Positions 39,343 to 52,700 of a DNA stretch of 64,000 bases are shown here, in pieces. The DNA is taken from assembly GCF_902806685.2 (NCBI RefSeq), contig NC_048543.1, positions 4,134,106-4,198,105 on the forward strand, written 5' to 3'. The notes under the pieces are model-generated. The model was not told where the DNA came from. It did no database searches and saw nothing but the letters and a program-made list of their open reading frames with translations. Made by a program: the position numbers and the translations under genes. The stretch is from Maniola hyperantus. Lineage: Eukaryota > Arthropoda > Insecta > Lepidoptera > Nymphalidae. Each line of letters starts with the position of its first letter. Position 1 is the first letter of the stretch.

Positions 39343-41270
39343 TCTCACATTACTGAATCACAAGGCACTTCACAGTTCGCGCGAGCATGGTGGTCGGTTT
39401 GCTCGCGATGTTAATCGTAGGGCGGGCGGACCATAACTGCGGCACTTGCGTAGCCCCAGCCGCCTTCTTGCATGATTCGAGTAAATAAAGGCTACGGCAA
39501 CGCGAGCTGGATTTACAAACAAACTTACTAAAGGCGATGTCTCAAAATGTCTCATACAATGACCCATTTCTTTTTATTTGATGAAACGAAGATAGGATTT
39601 GGAATGGAATAGAACTACACGTCGTTACGTGCCACGTAGAAATCGAAAAAGATTTATGGAATATTGCCTTTGAGGTAGGTAACTTCTTTAAAATACAAAT
39701 AGAAATCTAGAAAGAGCCATGTTGGTCACATAGAGAGGAATGAATAAGTAGAATATTTTGCTACGGAGGCTAAAATCTACATCTTGAGATTCGGGCTTAC
39801 CGTCATCCTTTTCGCCACGGAAGTGGGAGTCGGCTTATCGCAATGATCTCCAAATCAAACCATCGTGTCAATAGTACCAGCTAAGTTTTTGCGATAATTT
39901 TGTTTGATACGAAATACCTACACAGTTGTGAAAGGATTTTCTTAAATTGAATCATAGTAATTGGTGATTCTATCAATATCTAAATAGCATAACCTTTGTT
40001 GGCGGTGTTTGAGTCGCTAAAGAGTTGAGTTTGCTAAAGAATTGGACTAAATCGAAATTTTTTGTAGCTCCGAAGTTCGAACCCCACACGTTGCACTATT
40101 TTCATACCAATTTTTAGAACAAACTTTACATTCAGTTGGAGGGGAATGAGGGCAGTTATTTGAGGAGATTCAAAGTCTGTGAATTGGGTAAACGAGTAAA
40201 TTGGGTCTGATTAAAAAAATATTAGTCTACGTTTTTGCCCCAAGTTTCAAGTGTCATCGTCAGCTTATCTCCACGATGAGATAATTACGCAAGAGATTAA
40301 CTTATACCTAGTGCATATTATATAGGTGCACTCTTAATTCCGTCCCTCATAATTCGATGGGACAGCAATCCGACACGACCAGAGAAAGATCAACGACTTT
40401 TCATATTTCCCGAGGCTTGTATCTCCACTAACTTGCAAGCTGCGGGTTTCCACTGAGAATATCTTGAACAGTGGAGTTCAAGATATGCTACCACAGAATA
40501 ATTATTAATAGTACCTTTGAGAAACAAGAGTCACTCCGCAAAGACATTAAATAAGTAGAACTCTTGCTACGGTGCAATAAAATGTAATTCAGTTCGCACA
40601 GCGCTGCAGCCTAAAATTTAATAAACACCTCTCTATCTTTCTCTTACCTGTCTTTCACATAAGATAAAAAGAGACGCGAGTGCCGTCGAAACGGTACACT
40701 GCCATTGATATATTTTTCGAGTCATGTGATCAAGTAAGACCGGACTGATACTAAGAATTTCTTGACAGAAAACTCCAGTAACTTTTTTTGGTCTGACTTA
40801 TAGCAAAAAATTAAAGTTGCCGTATCTGATCTTAGCCGTATCGAGGCCAGCCCACCCCGACCCCTGCGGAAGTGGGGTGTATATAGGCACACGCGACGGC
40901 CTGTGACGAAACATGCAAATTTTCCCTACCTCCTTAGCCATGGTGGTCGAGCGATCCGCTTTGCTCCTAACAAGGTCGAATAATCATGTGGTGTGTGTGT
41001 GTGTGTGTGTGATTCAGGTATTAGATTATGGGGTAGATGTGATATTAGGATTTCTACTCGGTGAATATTAGGATGTATATTATTGATAATTCAAAAACTA
41101 TGATGCATAAAAATAAATAAATAAATGTTTTATAATGCACAGGTGAAGACCTTTCAATGATACCCAACTTGATATAGTTATCTTACTCCGCAAATTGAAA
41201 ATACTAATTATTAGTTCATCACCACAATATTTTTTTTTGTGTGATGTAACCACAAATTCATGGTTTTCAG
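39343..41270. other. intergenic, nompC upstream region
   Basis: The promoter side of nompC. Contains a degraded SINE family D copy (about 40000-40160) and a (GT)n tract at about 40990-41010. A GC-rich block at 40800-40970 with GTATCGAGGCCAGCCCACC is of unknown nature. No gene recognised. Confidence 0.45.
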
Positions 41271-41274
41271 ATTT

Positions 41275-41455
41275 TCCCCCGAATGTCTGCTATAAGACCT
41301 ACATACCTGCCAAATTTCATGATTCTAGGTCAACGGGAAGTACCCTGAAGGTTTCTTGACAGACCGACGGACAGACAGAAAGACAGACAACAAAGTGATC
41401 CTATGAGGGTTCCGTTTTTCCTTTTGAAGTATGGAACCCTAATAATTAGGTTATG
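41275..41455. repeat. fragment of GGGTTCCGT/ACGGAACCCT element
   Basis: CATGATTCTAGGTCAACGGGAAGTACC, GACAGACCGACGGACAGACAG and GAGGGTTCCGTTTTTCCTTTTG...GGAACCCTAA are shared with 48935-49365 and 62878-63470. Confidence 0.7.
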
Positions 41456-42254
41456 TTCGTCTCCAGAATGTAAGCTGTACTAGTCAAAATCGGTTTAGCT
41501 TAAAGGAAAGACAAACAGATAGACAGACAGACACTTTCTGATATAAGTAGGTACATATAATATTAGTATGGGCGTTCTTTCATCTTTCTTTTATCATCTA
41601 TCTTTCATCAAATATATTTCATCTATCTTTTCTTTTATCTTTTTGCACTTGACCACAAAAAGTATCTTACTGATGACGTTAGACGTAGTTATATTGGCAA
41701 GCATAAGTCCACAGCAAAACATCATACTGAATACACTGAATATTTCGATGCCCGCAGTTCGTAGACATACCTACCTATTAGAGAGGGAACTTAATAAATT
41801 AAACTGCGTGTCCGCGACGCGACGCGCGACGGACGGAGTTAGTCTGTTGAGTTTCACTGTTAGTATAAAATAAGTTTTTCTCAATAATGCATGGAAATAT
41901 TGTCATTATTTTCGAAAAAAGAACACGCGAAGTATCGAATTTTCGGACAAAGAAAATAAAATCCATTGCAGGAGCGTTTTTTGAATTTGGAACGATATTA
42001 CAACGCTTTTGCAATGTTGTATGAAACGGCGTGCTGGGGATATTAAATACTCTTTGATCGGATCTCTTTTGTCATTCTTGGCATACCATAGTCTCTTTGC
42101 TTAGTACAAATTGCGTTTACGTGGCTGTATAGTCATAAATGCGCTTGCCTGTCGACACAGATGATTAAAAAAAATTGGCCTTGGAAAATTCGTCTTGAGT
42201 TTTTATTTAGTAGTAGTTATCTACTAAATAAATATAAATTTAAAAATAATTAAA

Positions 42255-42595
42255 ATGAGTTCCAACGGTTCAGAGAGTGAAATTGAGATTAATTGTACTC
42301 CACCAGATATTTACCAGATAGAAGCCAAATTGGCAATGGAAAACCTGCTTCCAGCGAAGTCAAAAGAAAAATACATGAAAGTACCTATATTATGAAAAAT
42401 TTATGAGTTGGAAAAACGAGAAAAAAGTGAAAATTTTCTCCGAAACAGTATTTATGGCGTATTTTAATGAGATTGCTAAAATTAAAATGCCATCTACATT
42501 ATGGGCAATTTATTCCATGCTGAAATGTACAATTCATGTTAAATTAAATTTAATGTATAATATAAAAAGTGTGTTTTATTTCCCTGCATTCTTTT
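42255..42595 (+). pseudogene. Crypton-like tyrosine recombinase N-terminal remnant
   Basis: Starts MSSNGSESEIEI, then AKLAMENLLPAKSKEKYMK. After a frame shift near 42390 it continues YYEKFMSWKNEKKVKIFSET and PSTLWAIYSMLK. This order matches the core-binding domain of arthropod Crypton-type tyrosine recombinases, which also start with LLP.KS...Y...Y..F..W. The catalytic domain is missing and the frame is broken. A CGGCGGGAAATGGCAATTGC...GCAATTGC...TTCCCGGCC inverted repeat lies just downstream (42615-42720). Probably a decayed, non-autonomous copy. Confidence 0.55.
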
Positions 42596-42614
42596 GAGAA
42601 AAGCACTATATATG

Positions 42615-42725
42615 CCTCGGCGGGAAATGGCAATTGCCTGTCTCGTATTTAGTGAAGTCCTCGCCTGCGGCTCGGCCTTCAAACTCATACTCGACCTGCA
42701 ATTGCTTACTTCCCGGCCTTTGCAA
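42615..42725. repeat. inverted repeat downstream of the recombinase remnant
   Basis: GGCGGGAAATGGCAATTGC and the near-complement GCAATTGCTTACTTCCCGGCC about 70 bases apart. Confidence 0.6.
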
Positions 42726-43364
42726 TAATGTACTATTTTTTAATTGTGAGATTTAATCTATGTGTAACATTTAGTTTATGCATGTAGATATACTGTGTAT
42801 GTGTTTAATTGTGTGAATGTGAATTAAATGTGTGTGCGGCATCTAGCTATTCTGAGTCCGTGTTCGTCTGTTAACAGTATTTTGCGAGCAATAAACTTTG
42901 ATAAGCAGTAATTACTATACGGCATTTTGTTCGATAAAAATACTTACCTACCTAATATACCTAGTTAATTATTGTGATAAGCATGCGTTAAAGAGCTGAC
43001 ATACAGTATAAATTACAACTACAAGGTCAGACCTATTGTTATTATTTATTTATGAAATGCAATGCAGCTGATGTTTATTATTTTCTCTACCAGCTACCGA
43101 GCTACTTACCTACTAGATGAATGGCCAGGGGCCACCATAGCTTAGCTAAGCATTTTGTGCCCACTACTGAGGCGTGACTTCAGATTTTCTAAAAATCCAT
43201 GGAAACCCTTCGATTTTCCGGGATAAAAGTAGCGCATTACCTACGAATATGTTCGTCTTTGGGATGTAAGCTAAACTATCTTTGTTCCCGTCAAACGCTA
43301 TTTCTTTCTATTTAATTATTACCTTTTAAAAACCAATCTTAGGTAGGTAGGTAGATATATCTGT

Positions 43365-43575
43365 ATATATAAAATTCAAAGTCCTGACTGACTGACTGAC
43401 TGACTTATATTATCAACGCACAGCCTAAACCGCTTGTCCTAGAGACATGAAATTTGGAGGATAAAGAGTAGGTATCTACTAAAAAAGGGTTTTTGAAACT
43501 CCACCCCTAAGTGGGTCAAATAGGTATTTGAAATTTATGTAGTCCACGCGGACGAAGTCTCGAGTATAAGCTAGT
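43365..43575 (+). mobile_element. Helitron-like element (family B variant)
   Basis: GACTGACTGACTGAC start, ATCAACGCACAGCC, and GTCCACGCGGACGAAGTC...AAGCTAG|T end. Confidence 0.7.
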
Positions 43576-43780
43576 TCTTTACAAACTTCTGAACCAATTT
43601 TGGTCAATTTGTGTGATTTTTACGCGTAAACCTGCAGTATCTCACACTCGCATTATGTAAATGTCGCAGCCTTGTGATTGATAAAATAATTATTATATTA
43701 TGTTGTTTATATGTTGCTCGTCGTCAGTCCACGCGTAAAGTTAAACATAGTGATACGTATCCAAGTGATATTATTATATT

Positions 43781-46700
43781 ATGTTGAGCAAAAACATGTT
43801 CAATAAAACCGGCTTAGTGATCAGGACAGTTAACAAATATTTTGCTTTGAGGTGCGTAAATGGAGGATTTTTCCTTCCTCCTACCTAAGTTAAGTGGGAA
43901 AAGTTTTTGTGATGTCTATGAATGGGAAAATTATATTCTATGAATGGTAAAACAAAATACCTATTCTATAATCATTAATATGTGTGTCCACAATGATTAT
44001 AGTGATGTGGTAACTAATAAATAAGTAGTAAATAAAGGTTAAAGACCAGTTAAACAGCTGATTTAGGTATTGTAATGATTTTAAGCTTATCTCGTGGTTT
44101 GACGACATATTTTAATGTAGATAACGGGCACATACCACGATTAATTTGATGGTTTTATATTTTGTCGATATGTCGATCCAATTGCGATCATGGTCATAAC
44201 GAGACAGCGGTGCTGCGAGAGAAGTTTGAGCTGTCATAGGCAGTAGCGCACTACCCTCTTTCTTTTTATTTTCGCTGAAACTTCACAAGCTGTCCGGCAA
44301 AATACACTCCCAACGTCACTATTAACGTTAATTTGGGTTTTATTGTCGAATTTTAAGAAGTCGCGGGCATCGTCTATTTAGTATAGGTAGTGGTAGGGAT
44401 TAAAAATCCAAATCCAAGCCGGTAAAGTCGCGGGCATTATCTATTATTTCATAACCAAGTTAGAAATATCGTTCCTCTTTTGCCAGATTAGCTCGTCAAC
44501 TGCAAACGGATAATGAAAGCTATTTTCACAACCCGGGATGTGAACCCTTGACCATCGCTACGTTGGGCGATGTAATAGCGGAAACGGCTCATAAGTACCC
44601 AGGGAGGGTCGCCGTTCGCTCCGTACATGAAGACTTGACTGTCACCTATGAGGAATTGCTGAATCAAGTATGTTAGTTGTCTTCATAGATTATTCTAACT
44701 TGTAGAATTTGATCTTGCTAGTCGATTGCAAAAATGCTGCGTGAATCATTGCTAGAAGTTGAATCTACGCTGAATTTATGGTAGTTTTGCTGCAACAACG
44801 CATTTCAGATAAGAGTGGTACCAACTGTGTTGTACACAACCTCTAGAAACTAAATTGACAGGTCTAAAAATGCTCTAGCTCATGGATGTAGGAAGTAATA
44901 ATTCTTATCACTAGTCTTTTTGATTTATTTTGTTATGAAGGACTACATTAATTTTAGATCAGTTAAGTTAAATTTAAAGGTCGTGTATGTATTATTTAAC
45001 ATGTTGCTAGCCGATACCCGCGACTTCGTCTACGTGGATTTAGGTTTTTCAAAATCCCGTGGGAACTTATTGATTTTTCGGGATAAAAAGTAGCCAATGT
45101 CACTTTCCAGATCTTTAACTATACCCATGCAATAAAATCCCGTCGATCCGTTGCTCTGTTGCGACGTGATTGAAGCACAAACCAACAAGCAAACACACTT
45201 TAGCATTTATGGCAAGGTAGTGATTATTAACGGTTAAATTGCTAGCCTGTCAAAACATAACATAGCAAAATGAGAAGATCCTAGTGGGGGATTTTTAATG
45301 TTACAAAAAACCAACGTTTATTTTCAGGCAGACTCTTTGGGATGCGCACTACGAGCGCAGGGTTTTCAAAAAGGAGATCGTCTGGGACTCTGGACACATA
45401 ACTGCGTTAGTTGGGTAGTCGGTTGCGTGGCGGCCGCGAGAGCTGGTTTGATATCGGTAATATTTTTACCACCTTTTTCATTTTTTACTATGACACCTTC
45501 GAGTATCTCCGTCTCCAGGATGCTAGCTATCTCTGTACCATAATGTCAAGGTCGGTTAAGCAGATAGGGCGTGAAAAGGTCACAGACAAACAGCTAGACA
45601 CATTTTCGCCAGTCTAATAATCCACACAGATATTATATTATATCTGTATGGATTATTAGGCTGCTAAGTCCTAATAGTGCTTGCTGCTAATTAGTAGACA
45701 AGTAAAACAAAATAATGACAATAGTGCAGTGGATGGTCTTCGAACTGTATGAACAATGCAATGTAAAGTAAAATATTCATTATTGTTTGTACCTACACCA
45801 ATAGCAAAGATGTTTACAAGTAGGTACAAAAGGCGGCCTTATAGCTGAAATAGCGATCTCTTCCAGGCAACCTTAGGGTAGAGGATAATATAATAAAAAT
45901 TAAATAAAGCGGGCAAAGGCACTAATTATGTAGTAGGTACTTCTTAAGCTACCCGTGCGAAGCCGGGGCGGATCGCTTGTTTAGCAATAAATTTAAGGTT
46001 AATTATAATTTGACACTAGTTTTCTTTTCATCATCATGATCAACCCATCACCGGCTCACTACTGAGCACCTGGGTCTCCTTTCAGAATGAAAAGTGTTTA
46101 ATCCATTCATAGTATAAAACTACATTATTCCTGAGTGACATAGCTATATTTTATTTTAAAAATAAATCCGTACGAAAATTGTAATAAGCTACCCGTGTGA
46201 AACCAGGGCGGGTCGCTAGTCATTAATAAACTAAAGAATAAAGAGTCAATTTAAAACATTTTCAGGTCCTGGTCAACCCAGTGTACGAGAAAGCAGAACT
46301 GAGCTTCTGTATCAACAAGACAAAGTTGAAAGGTCTCATGATAGGCGATACTATCAAAAACAGAGATTACTACGGCTTACTGAACACGCTGATCCCAGAG
46401 TTGCAGTCATCGAAGGAGGGATCGCTAAACTCAAAAGAGTTTCCAAGTCTTACTTCAATCATTAATGGAGGAAATGAAAAAATCAGGTACCTACTTAAAT
46501 AAATAGGTAGTAAGTACTAAAAAAACATAAGTTTAGTATTCTAAAAGGGAGGCAAACTAGCCAAATCACTACACATATTAAGTATTTATTAATGCAAAAG
46601 TGTGTTTGTTCATGGAGCAAAGGATTAACGTAATTATTTGCATGGATGATATAGTTAAAGAACTGAAGAGATTTACAAAGGCTACTTTTTATTACGAAAG

Positions 46701-49700
46701 ATCAAAAAGTTCACACGGGATTTAAAAAAAAAACTAAATTCAAGCCGACGAAATCACGGGCATCATCTTAAAGTACGAAACAGAGGTCGAGATGGCACGG
46801 TTGCCAAGTAGGGGCGCCTCGCGCTAACCCGGTGCGGGATAGCGCAGGTGACGTGCAGGTGTGCCGAGCATTCCCTCACCTCATACCCCGATTGCCATCT
46901 CGACTTGTAGCGTACTATAGTAACATTAAGATTAATTACATACTTTGTAAATAGCTCAGTTATCAACAAAAACATGAGATGGATCGTACTGAGCGAATTT
47001 TGATAAGTACAAAATTAAACAAAAATAAAATTAAATACAAAATGAAATTCGAATAAGAAAACATTAAAACACTACTGTGCATCTTTTTTTTTTAAATCAA
47101 GTAAGTACTTATCTTGTCGAATAGAATTACTTATAGTCGTTCCTACTTGTACACGTAAGTAATTTGGTATTTCTGATGCAGTGGCGTCTCCACACTTGAC
47201 TCTCTGATCAGCAATTTCAAAAATAACGCTGATATAACGAAGTATGGAAGTGAAGTGAAACCAGAGGACGGGTCTCTAATTCTTTTGACTTCAGGTACTA
47301 CCGGTAAGTATGTGGAAATTTATCAATTTTTTTTAATTAATTATAATTGACATACGCTTGACCACGATGAAACCTGATAGCAAGTGGATGATGATGAAGC
47401 CTAGAATGGGACACGACACGTTTGCCGACAACCTGCTTGAGTTAAAGATACCCCTATTATAATAACTGAAGAGCTAGCGAACAAAACAGTGTAGGTAGTT
47501 ATAAACAGTAGAAATAAAATCATGAAGGAGGAGTTAAAAATAAAATTTATTGCTAGGAAATCTAGGAAGGTGATCTAAACCCTAGAGCTATGCGGATAAG
47601 GAATGATGATGTAAGGTGTTTCATTCGCGTGCCTATATGATATAACTAGCTTATGGTCGCGATTTCATTCGCGTGGACTACACAAATTTTAAACCCCTAT
47701 TTTACTTTTTTAGGGGTTTCATTTTCAAAAATCCTTTCTAAGCGGATGTCTACGTCATAATAGCTATATGCATGCCCAATTTCAGCCCGATCCGTCCAGT
47801 AGTTTAAGCTGTGCGTTGATATATCAGTCAGTCAGTCAGCTTTTCTTTTTATAAGGTACCTGGGTCGAATATGGCCAGGCAGTAAATATGACCAAATACT
47901 ATTATTTCTAAAACGCAACATTTTTTAAAACTAAACGTGGCCTTACATGGTCGAGATTCGCGACTTGATCCGAACACCGCACCCGCCACCACTCCCGCAC
48001 AGACACCAGCTCCTCAGGAGTCGTCCAAGTAGGAAACCATGTCACCGTTATTAAAATCTCCCGTAAGTTTTGTCCTGCATTTTAGGTTAGTTTTCGATTT
48101 CATTAGTTTCTATTTATGTTCATGCTGTTTGGCAATTGTATTTTGTAATTTCTGTGTGTATTTCTCAAAATACTTTTGTGTTTATGATTCGTTTGAATAA
48201 AAAGAAAAAAGGCGTGACTGAAAATATGGCTCTTGGCTATTGGCCATATTTACTGTATAAAATCATGGACACCTGAACTTTTTACTTTTTATTTTAGGTC
48301 ATGCCAATTATTCATACAACAGATATGGCCATATCTATGGGTATATTAACCTACGCCGTCGGAAATACGGCCATTTTCCCATTTTTCAAAAAGTAAAGAA
48401 AATCTGTAACTATTAAATGTTTTTCATACTTTTTTCAGTACCTATCAATATTACTCTTTAGGTACTCTTTGACATAAATACTCTGACATGCCCTCTAGTC
48501 TTCAAAAACATGAAAAAAATTGACACGAAACCTTAAGGTGGCCATATTCGACCCAGGTACCTTATATTTAGATATCGACGAAGTATTCTGAGATCGATGA
48601 TAATATAGTGATCAAAACAAGGCCCGTGTCTTGCGAGATGGTATCTTCCTAATTTATAGATAAGTATGTATGTATATAAAACACAGAGTTTTTCTGAAGA
48701 TAATATAAAGAGTCCATTTCAGGTGATCCAAAAGCAGGCCTCGACTCTCATATCGGTGTTGTGAACAATGTATACTTTTCTGGAATACGAAACAGTTTTA
48801 ACGTAGGACATCCAATTATATGTGTACAGGTAACAATCTAAAAAAAGTACATTAAAAATATTTCAAAACACACACCATTTGACGCCAAATCGTCTAAAGA
48901 AGAAGCTCCAGCTTCTCTATGAAAGCCTAAGAAAAAGCGTAGAAAAACCGGCCTAGTGCGAGTCAGGCGCGCGCACCGAGGGTTCCGTACTACAGTCGTA
49001 ATTTTTCGACATTTTGCACGGTAATTCAAAAACCACGATGCATAAAAATAAATAAAAATCTGTTTCAGAATGTACAGATGAAGCCCTTTCATATGATACC
49101 CCACTTGATATATGTAGTTATCTTATCTAGTAGAAAATAGAAAATTCTAATTAGGTTCCTGACCACAATTTAATTTTTTTTGTGTGATGTTACCACAAAT
49201 TCACACTTTTCAGATTTTTATCCTAATGTCTGCTGTAAGACCTACCTACCTGCCAAATTTCATGATTCTAGGTCAACGGGAAGTACTTAGGTTTCTTGAC
49301 AGACTGACAGACAACAAAGTGATCCTATAAGGGTTCCGTTTTTCCTTTTGAGATACGGAACCCTAAAAAGTGATCGCTGAGGCGATAGATAGCAAAAGCA
49401 GAAGTAAGCAGTAAAGGGTTCATACTACGTCAGTTACTAGCATGGGGTAGCGCGAGCAGGTGACGTTGCCAGCTGTTGAGGTCGATTAGATTTCCTCCTT
49501 ACCCTCCAGTAGAATATAAGACCAAGCAACGTCTTCGCCCGTAAAAAGTGAAAAAAAGCGGCCAGGTGCGCAGCGGACCGCCCGCAGTGTAGGGTTCCGT
49601 AGTCATATTCCTTAACCTGTGAACAAGGTAGTTGATAGTTTTCCTTTAAAATTGATTATATATACTACTGCTGTGAATTTTTTCACGTTCCTATATACTA

Positions 49701-52700
49701 CCATTTGAAAAAATTAGCACTATTAAACATATTTTTACAAACGGATCTAGAAATCGAAAAATGATGTTCCCACACCCACAGTATTTTTAAAATACCTATT
49801 CAACGATACCCCAAACTATAGGGTAGACGAGAAAAAAAAATTCATTCCCACTTTACATGTAGGGGAGCTACCCTAAAAAAAATATTTATCACAATTTTAT
49901 TTCACCATTTTGTCGTCGTGATTAATATTTATATATACCCATGCCAAATTACAGATTTGCAACACTAATAGTCTCTGAGATTAACCGAGGACGGACGGAC
50001 ATGGCGAAACCAAAAGGGTTCCGTAGTAAACAAGGAACCCTTATAGTTTCGCCATGTCCGTCAGGCGTCACCGCACCATCCTTATTATCAAGGTCCTATT
50101 TTGATTTGCCAGGCGCCATTGTTCCACGCGCTAGGGGCCATAGTGACGCTGTTGTCCAGCTTGCGATACGGCGCCACTGTCGTGCTGCCATCACCCACGT
50201 ACAACGTAGCAGCGAATGTTGATGCACTATGTTCTGAAAAGTAAGAACATTGCGACTCCCCGTCTTACAGTTCTATAAGTTCTTAAGTATGGGTTGCCTG
50301 GAAGAGATCACTTTAGTGATAAGGTCGCCCTTTGTTTTTTAAGTGTATCCTGTATTCTTACACTCTGTAAATCTATTAACAATAAAGTTATTTTAAATTA
50401 AATTAAATTAAACTAGTTCTACTTAGCAATTAATAAGTACAGTGCGTGGCCGAAAGTAATGTACCTTTAGAAGGAGATAGCAGATTTGTAGAGAGTTGTC
50501 AGAGACAACGCTCTACAAAGCCGAAATGTCATTCTAAAGGCCGATGTACACTACTTTCTCCCAGAAAGTAATAATGACGAATATTAATAATGGGGAGCTG
50601 GTGAACAAAACGGCGTTTTGCAATTGCACGTGTTCAGAATTAAACTGCTCCAACATTAATCAAATCCTAATTACATTCATTTGAATAAAAAGATGAAAAG
50701 ATTTTATGTTTGATGTATTTAACTAGCTGACCTGCTTCGGCTTCGCTCGGGTGGAATTTAGAAAATCGAGGTGGCGGTTTAATTTCCAAAAATCCTGGAA
50801 CATTTATTTCTTCATTTGTGACCGACAACCCAAATACCAATGTCCATGCAAATAACTTGAAAAATGAAGGACTTTCATACAAACTTTCATCCCCTATTTA
50901 ACCTACTTAGGGGTGGAATTTCGAAAAATCCTTTCTTAGTGGACTCTTTACAAAAAATACACTCTCAAAATTTCATGCCTTTGGGACCAGCGGTTCAGGC
51001 TGTGCGTTGATATGTAGGTCTGTCAGTCAGTCAGGACTTTAAATTTTATATATTATGTACAAAGGTGAGGTGTGATGGTGATGAGTGATGACCATATTAT
51101 TGTAATCAGCTTAAGACTAAAGCTTCGAGGATCCCAAACGCGCCTTGGTCTTCATGCCTACGAATTCGAAGGGCACGCCAGATCCAGTTTAGATTTCTTC
51201 GATAAAATAATTATACTCTGATGAGTCATGATGTTCACGATAAAATACATTATTCCAGATGCTCAATAATAACAGGAACACCGACAATGTACCTGGATAT
51301 GATGTCTCATGTGAAGCGGAAAGGGGACCTGCCTATACACCTCCGCGTAGCTCTGGCAGCTGGCGCCCCTTGCAGTCCGCAGTTGATCAGACAAATCAAT
51401 GCGCAGCTGAAAGTGGAGTCTGTCAGGGTAAGCCATGCTAGTTTATTACACGAATGGATAAATGGTGTCTCATGTGAAGCGGAAAGGGGACCTAACTAAT
51501 TTTAGTCCGACCCAGCAGTCGAACCCAGGACCTCGTCATCTGCAGTCGAACATGCTACCCGCTAGAGCCTAGACCAACGAGGCGGTAGAGAGAAGGAAAT
51601 GCATAATAATAGCAACACGTTGGAAAGATATTTTAATTTTATTTATTTTATGTTTTAGGCTCTGTATGGACTGTCGGAAACCACAGCTTGCGTGTTTCAA
51701 TCTCTGCCAGAAGACAGCGTGGAGGTTGTTGCAGACACTGTTGGATATACAACGGACCATTGTGAAGTTAAGGTAAAAAAACTTCATAACGACCTTATAT
51801 AAACTGTCAGAGGTCACTAGAATTAATGCTATTAATACATTTAGAAACGGCGAGATTAGTGTATTTTAGTTTTTATAATAAGCTAACAGAAAACATATTG
51901 GAGATGTGTCATAACATGTTTAAATTTTTGTAAAATATAAACTTATTGAAAAATCCTATTCATTATCACCATGTAAAATGGTAACTGCTTTGAAAAAAGC
52001 TTTGAATTTGAATGTCTGTATTGTAACTCTGACAGAACTTCTTTTTTCAAAGGTAATTGATGACAAAGGAAACACTGTGCCATTCGGGACTGCAGGAGAA
52101 CTGATGGTTAGAGGATATCATACTATGATTGGCTACTGGGACGATCCAGTCAAAACCAAGCAGACTTTGAGAGATGATGGATGGCTACACACTGGGTTAG
52201 AATGCTCTTCGATTTTTTGGGATTTACTTTTAGGATTACTAATTAATGGATATAAAACGTAGGTATTATTTACTTATGTCCATTAATTAATCTAGGCTTT
52301 ATGGTCCCAGAGTATCTGTGTGATTCCAGACAGATCTGCGTAGCGCTTAGCACCACTCACTACCTACAGTACGTGGCTTCAGCTTTGTACGCTCTACAAA
52401 GCTGAAATGACATTCTATAGGCCGATGTTCATCACTTTCGGCTGCGTACTGTACATACATGGGACAAAACCGCAAGAGTATTAATAAGTTTAGTTGATGT
52501 TTTACGATCACTTAGGTTAAATATACCAATGTTATTAATTTTACTTTTTCAAAGATTCTCTCTGATCTCTGACCACAAGACAGAGTTTGATCACTTCAAA
52601 AGTTGTAAATCAGCGATTCAAATTAGGGCAGTAATTATAGGAATTAATACACTCTTGTTTACTGAAGTAGGTACGGTACACCTATTTTTATAAATTATAT

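Noticed and set aside
40810..40860. U2 snRNA gene on the minus strand
   Set aside because: Only a 12-base resemblance; the conserved branch-point recognition and Sm regions are absent.
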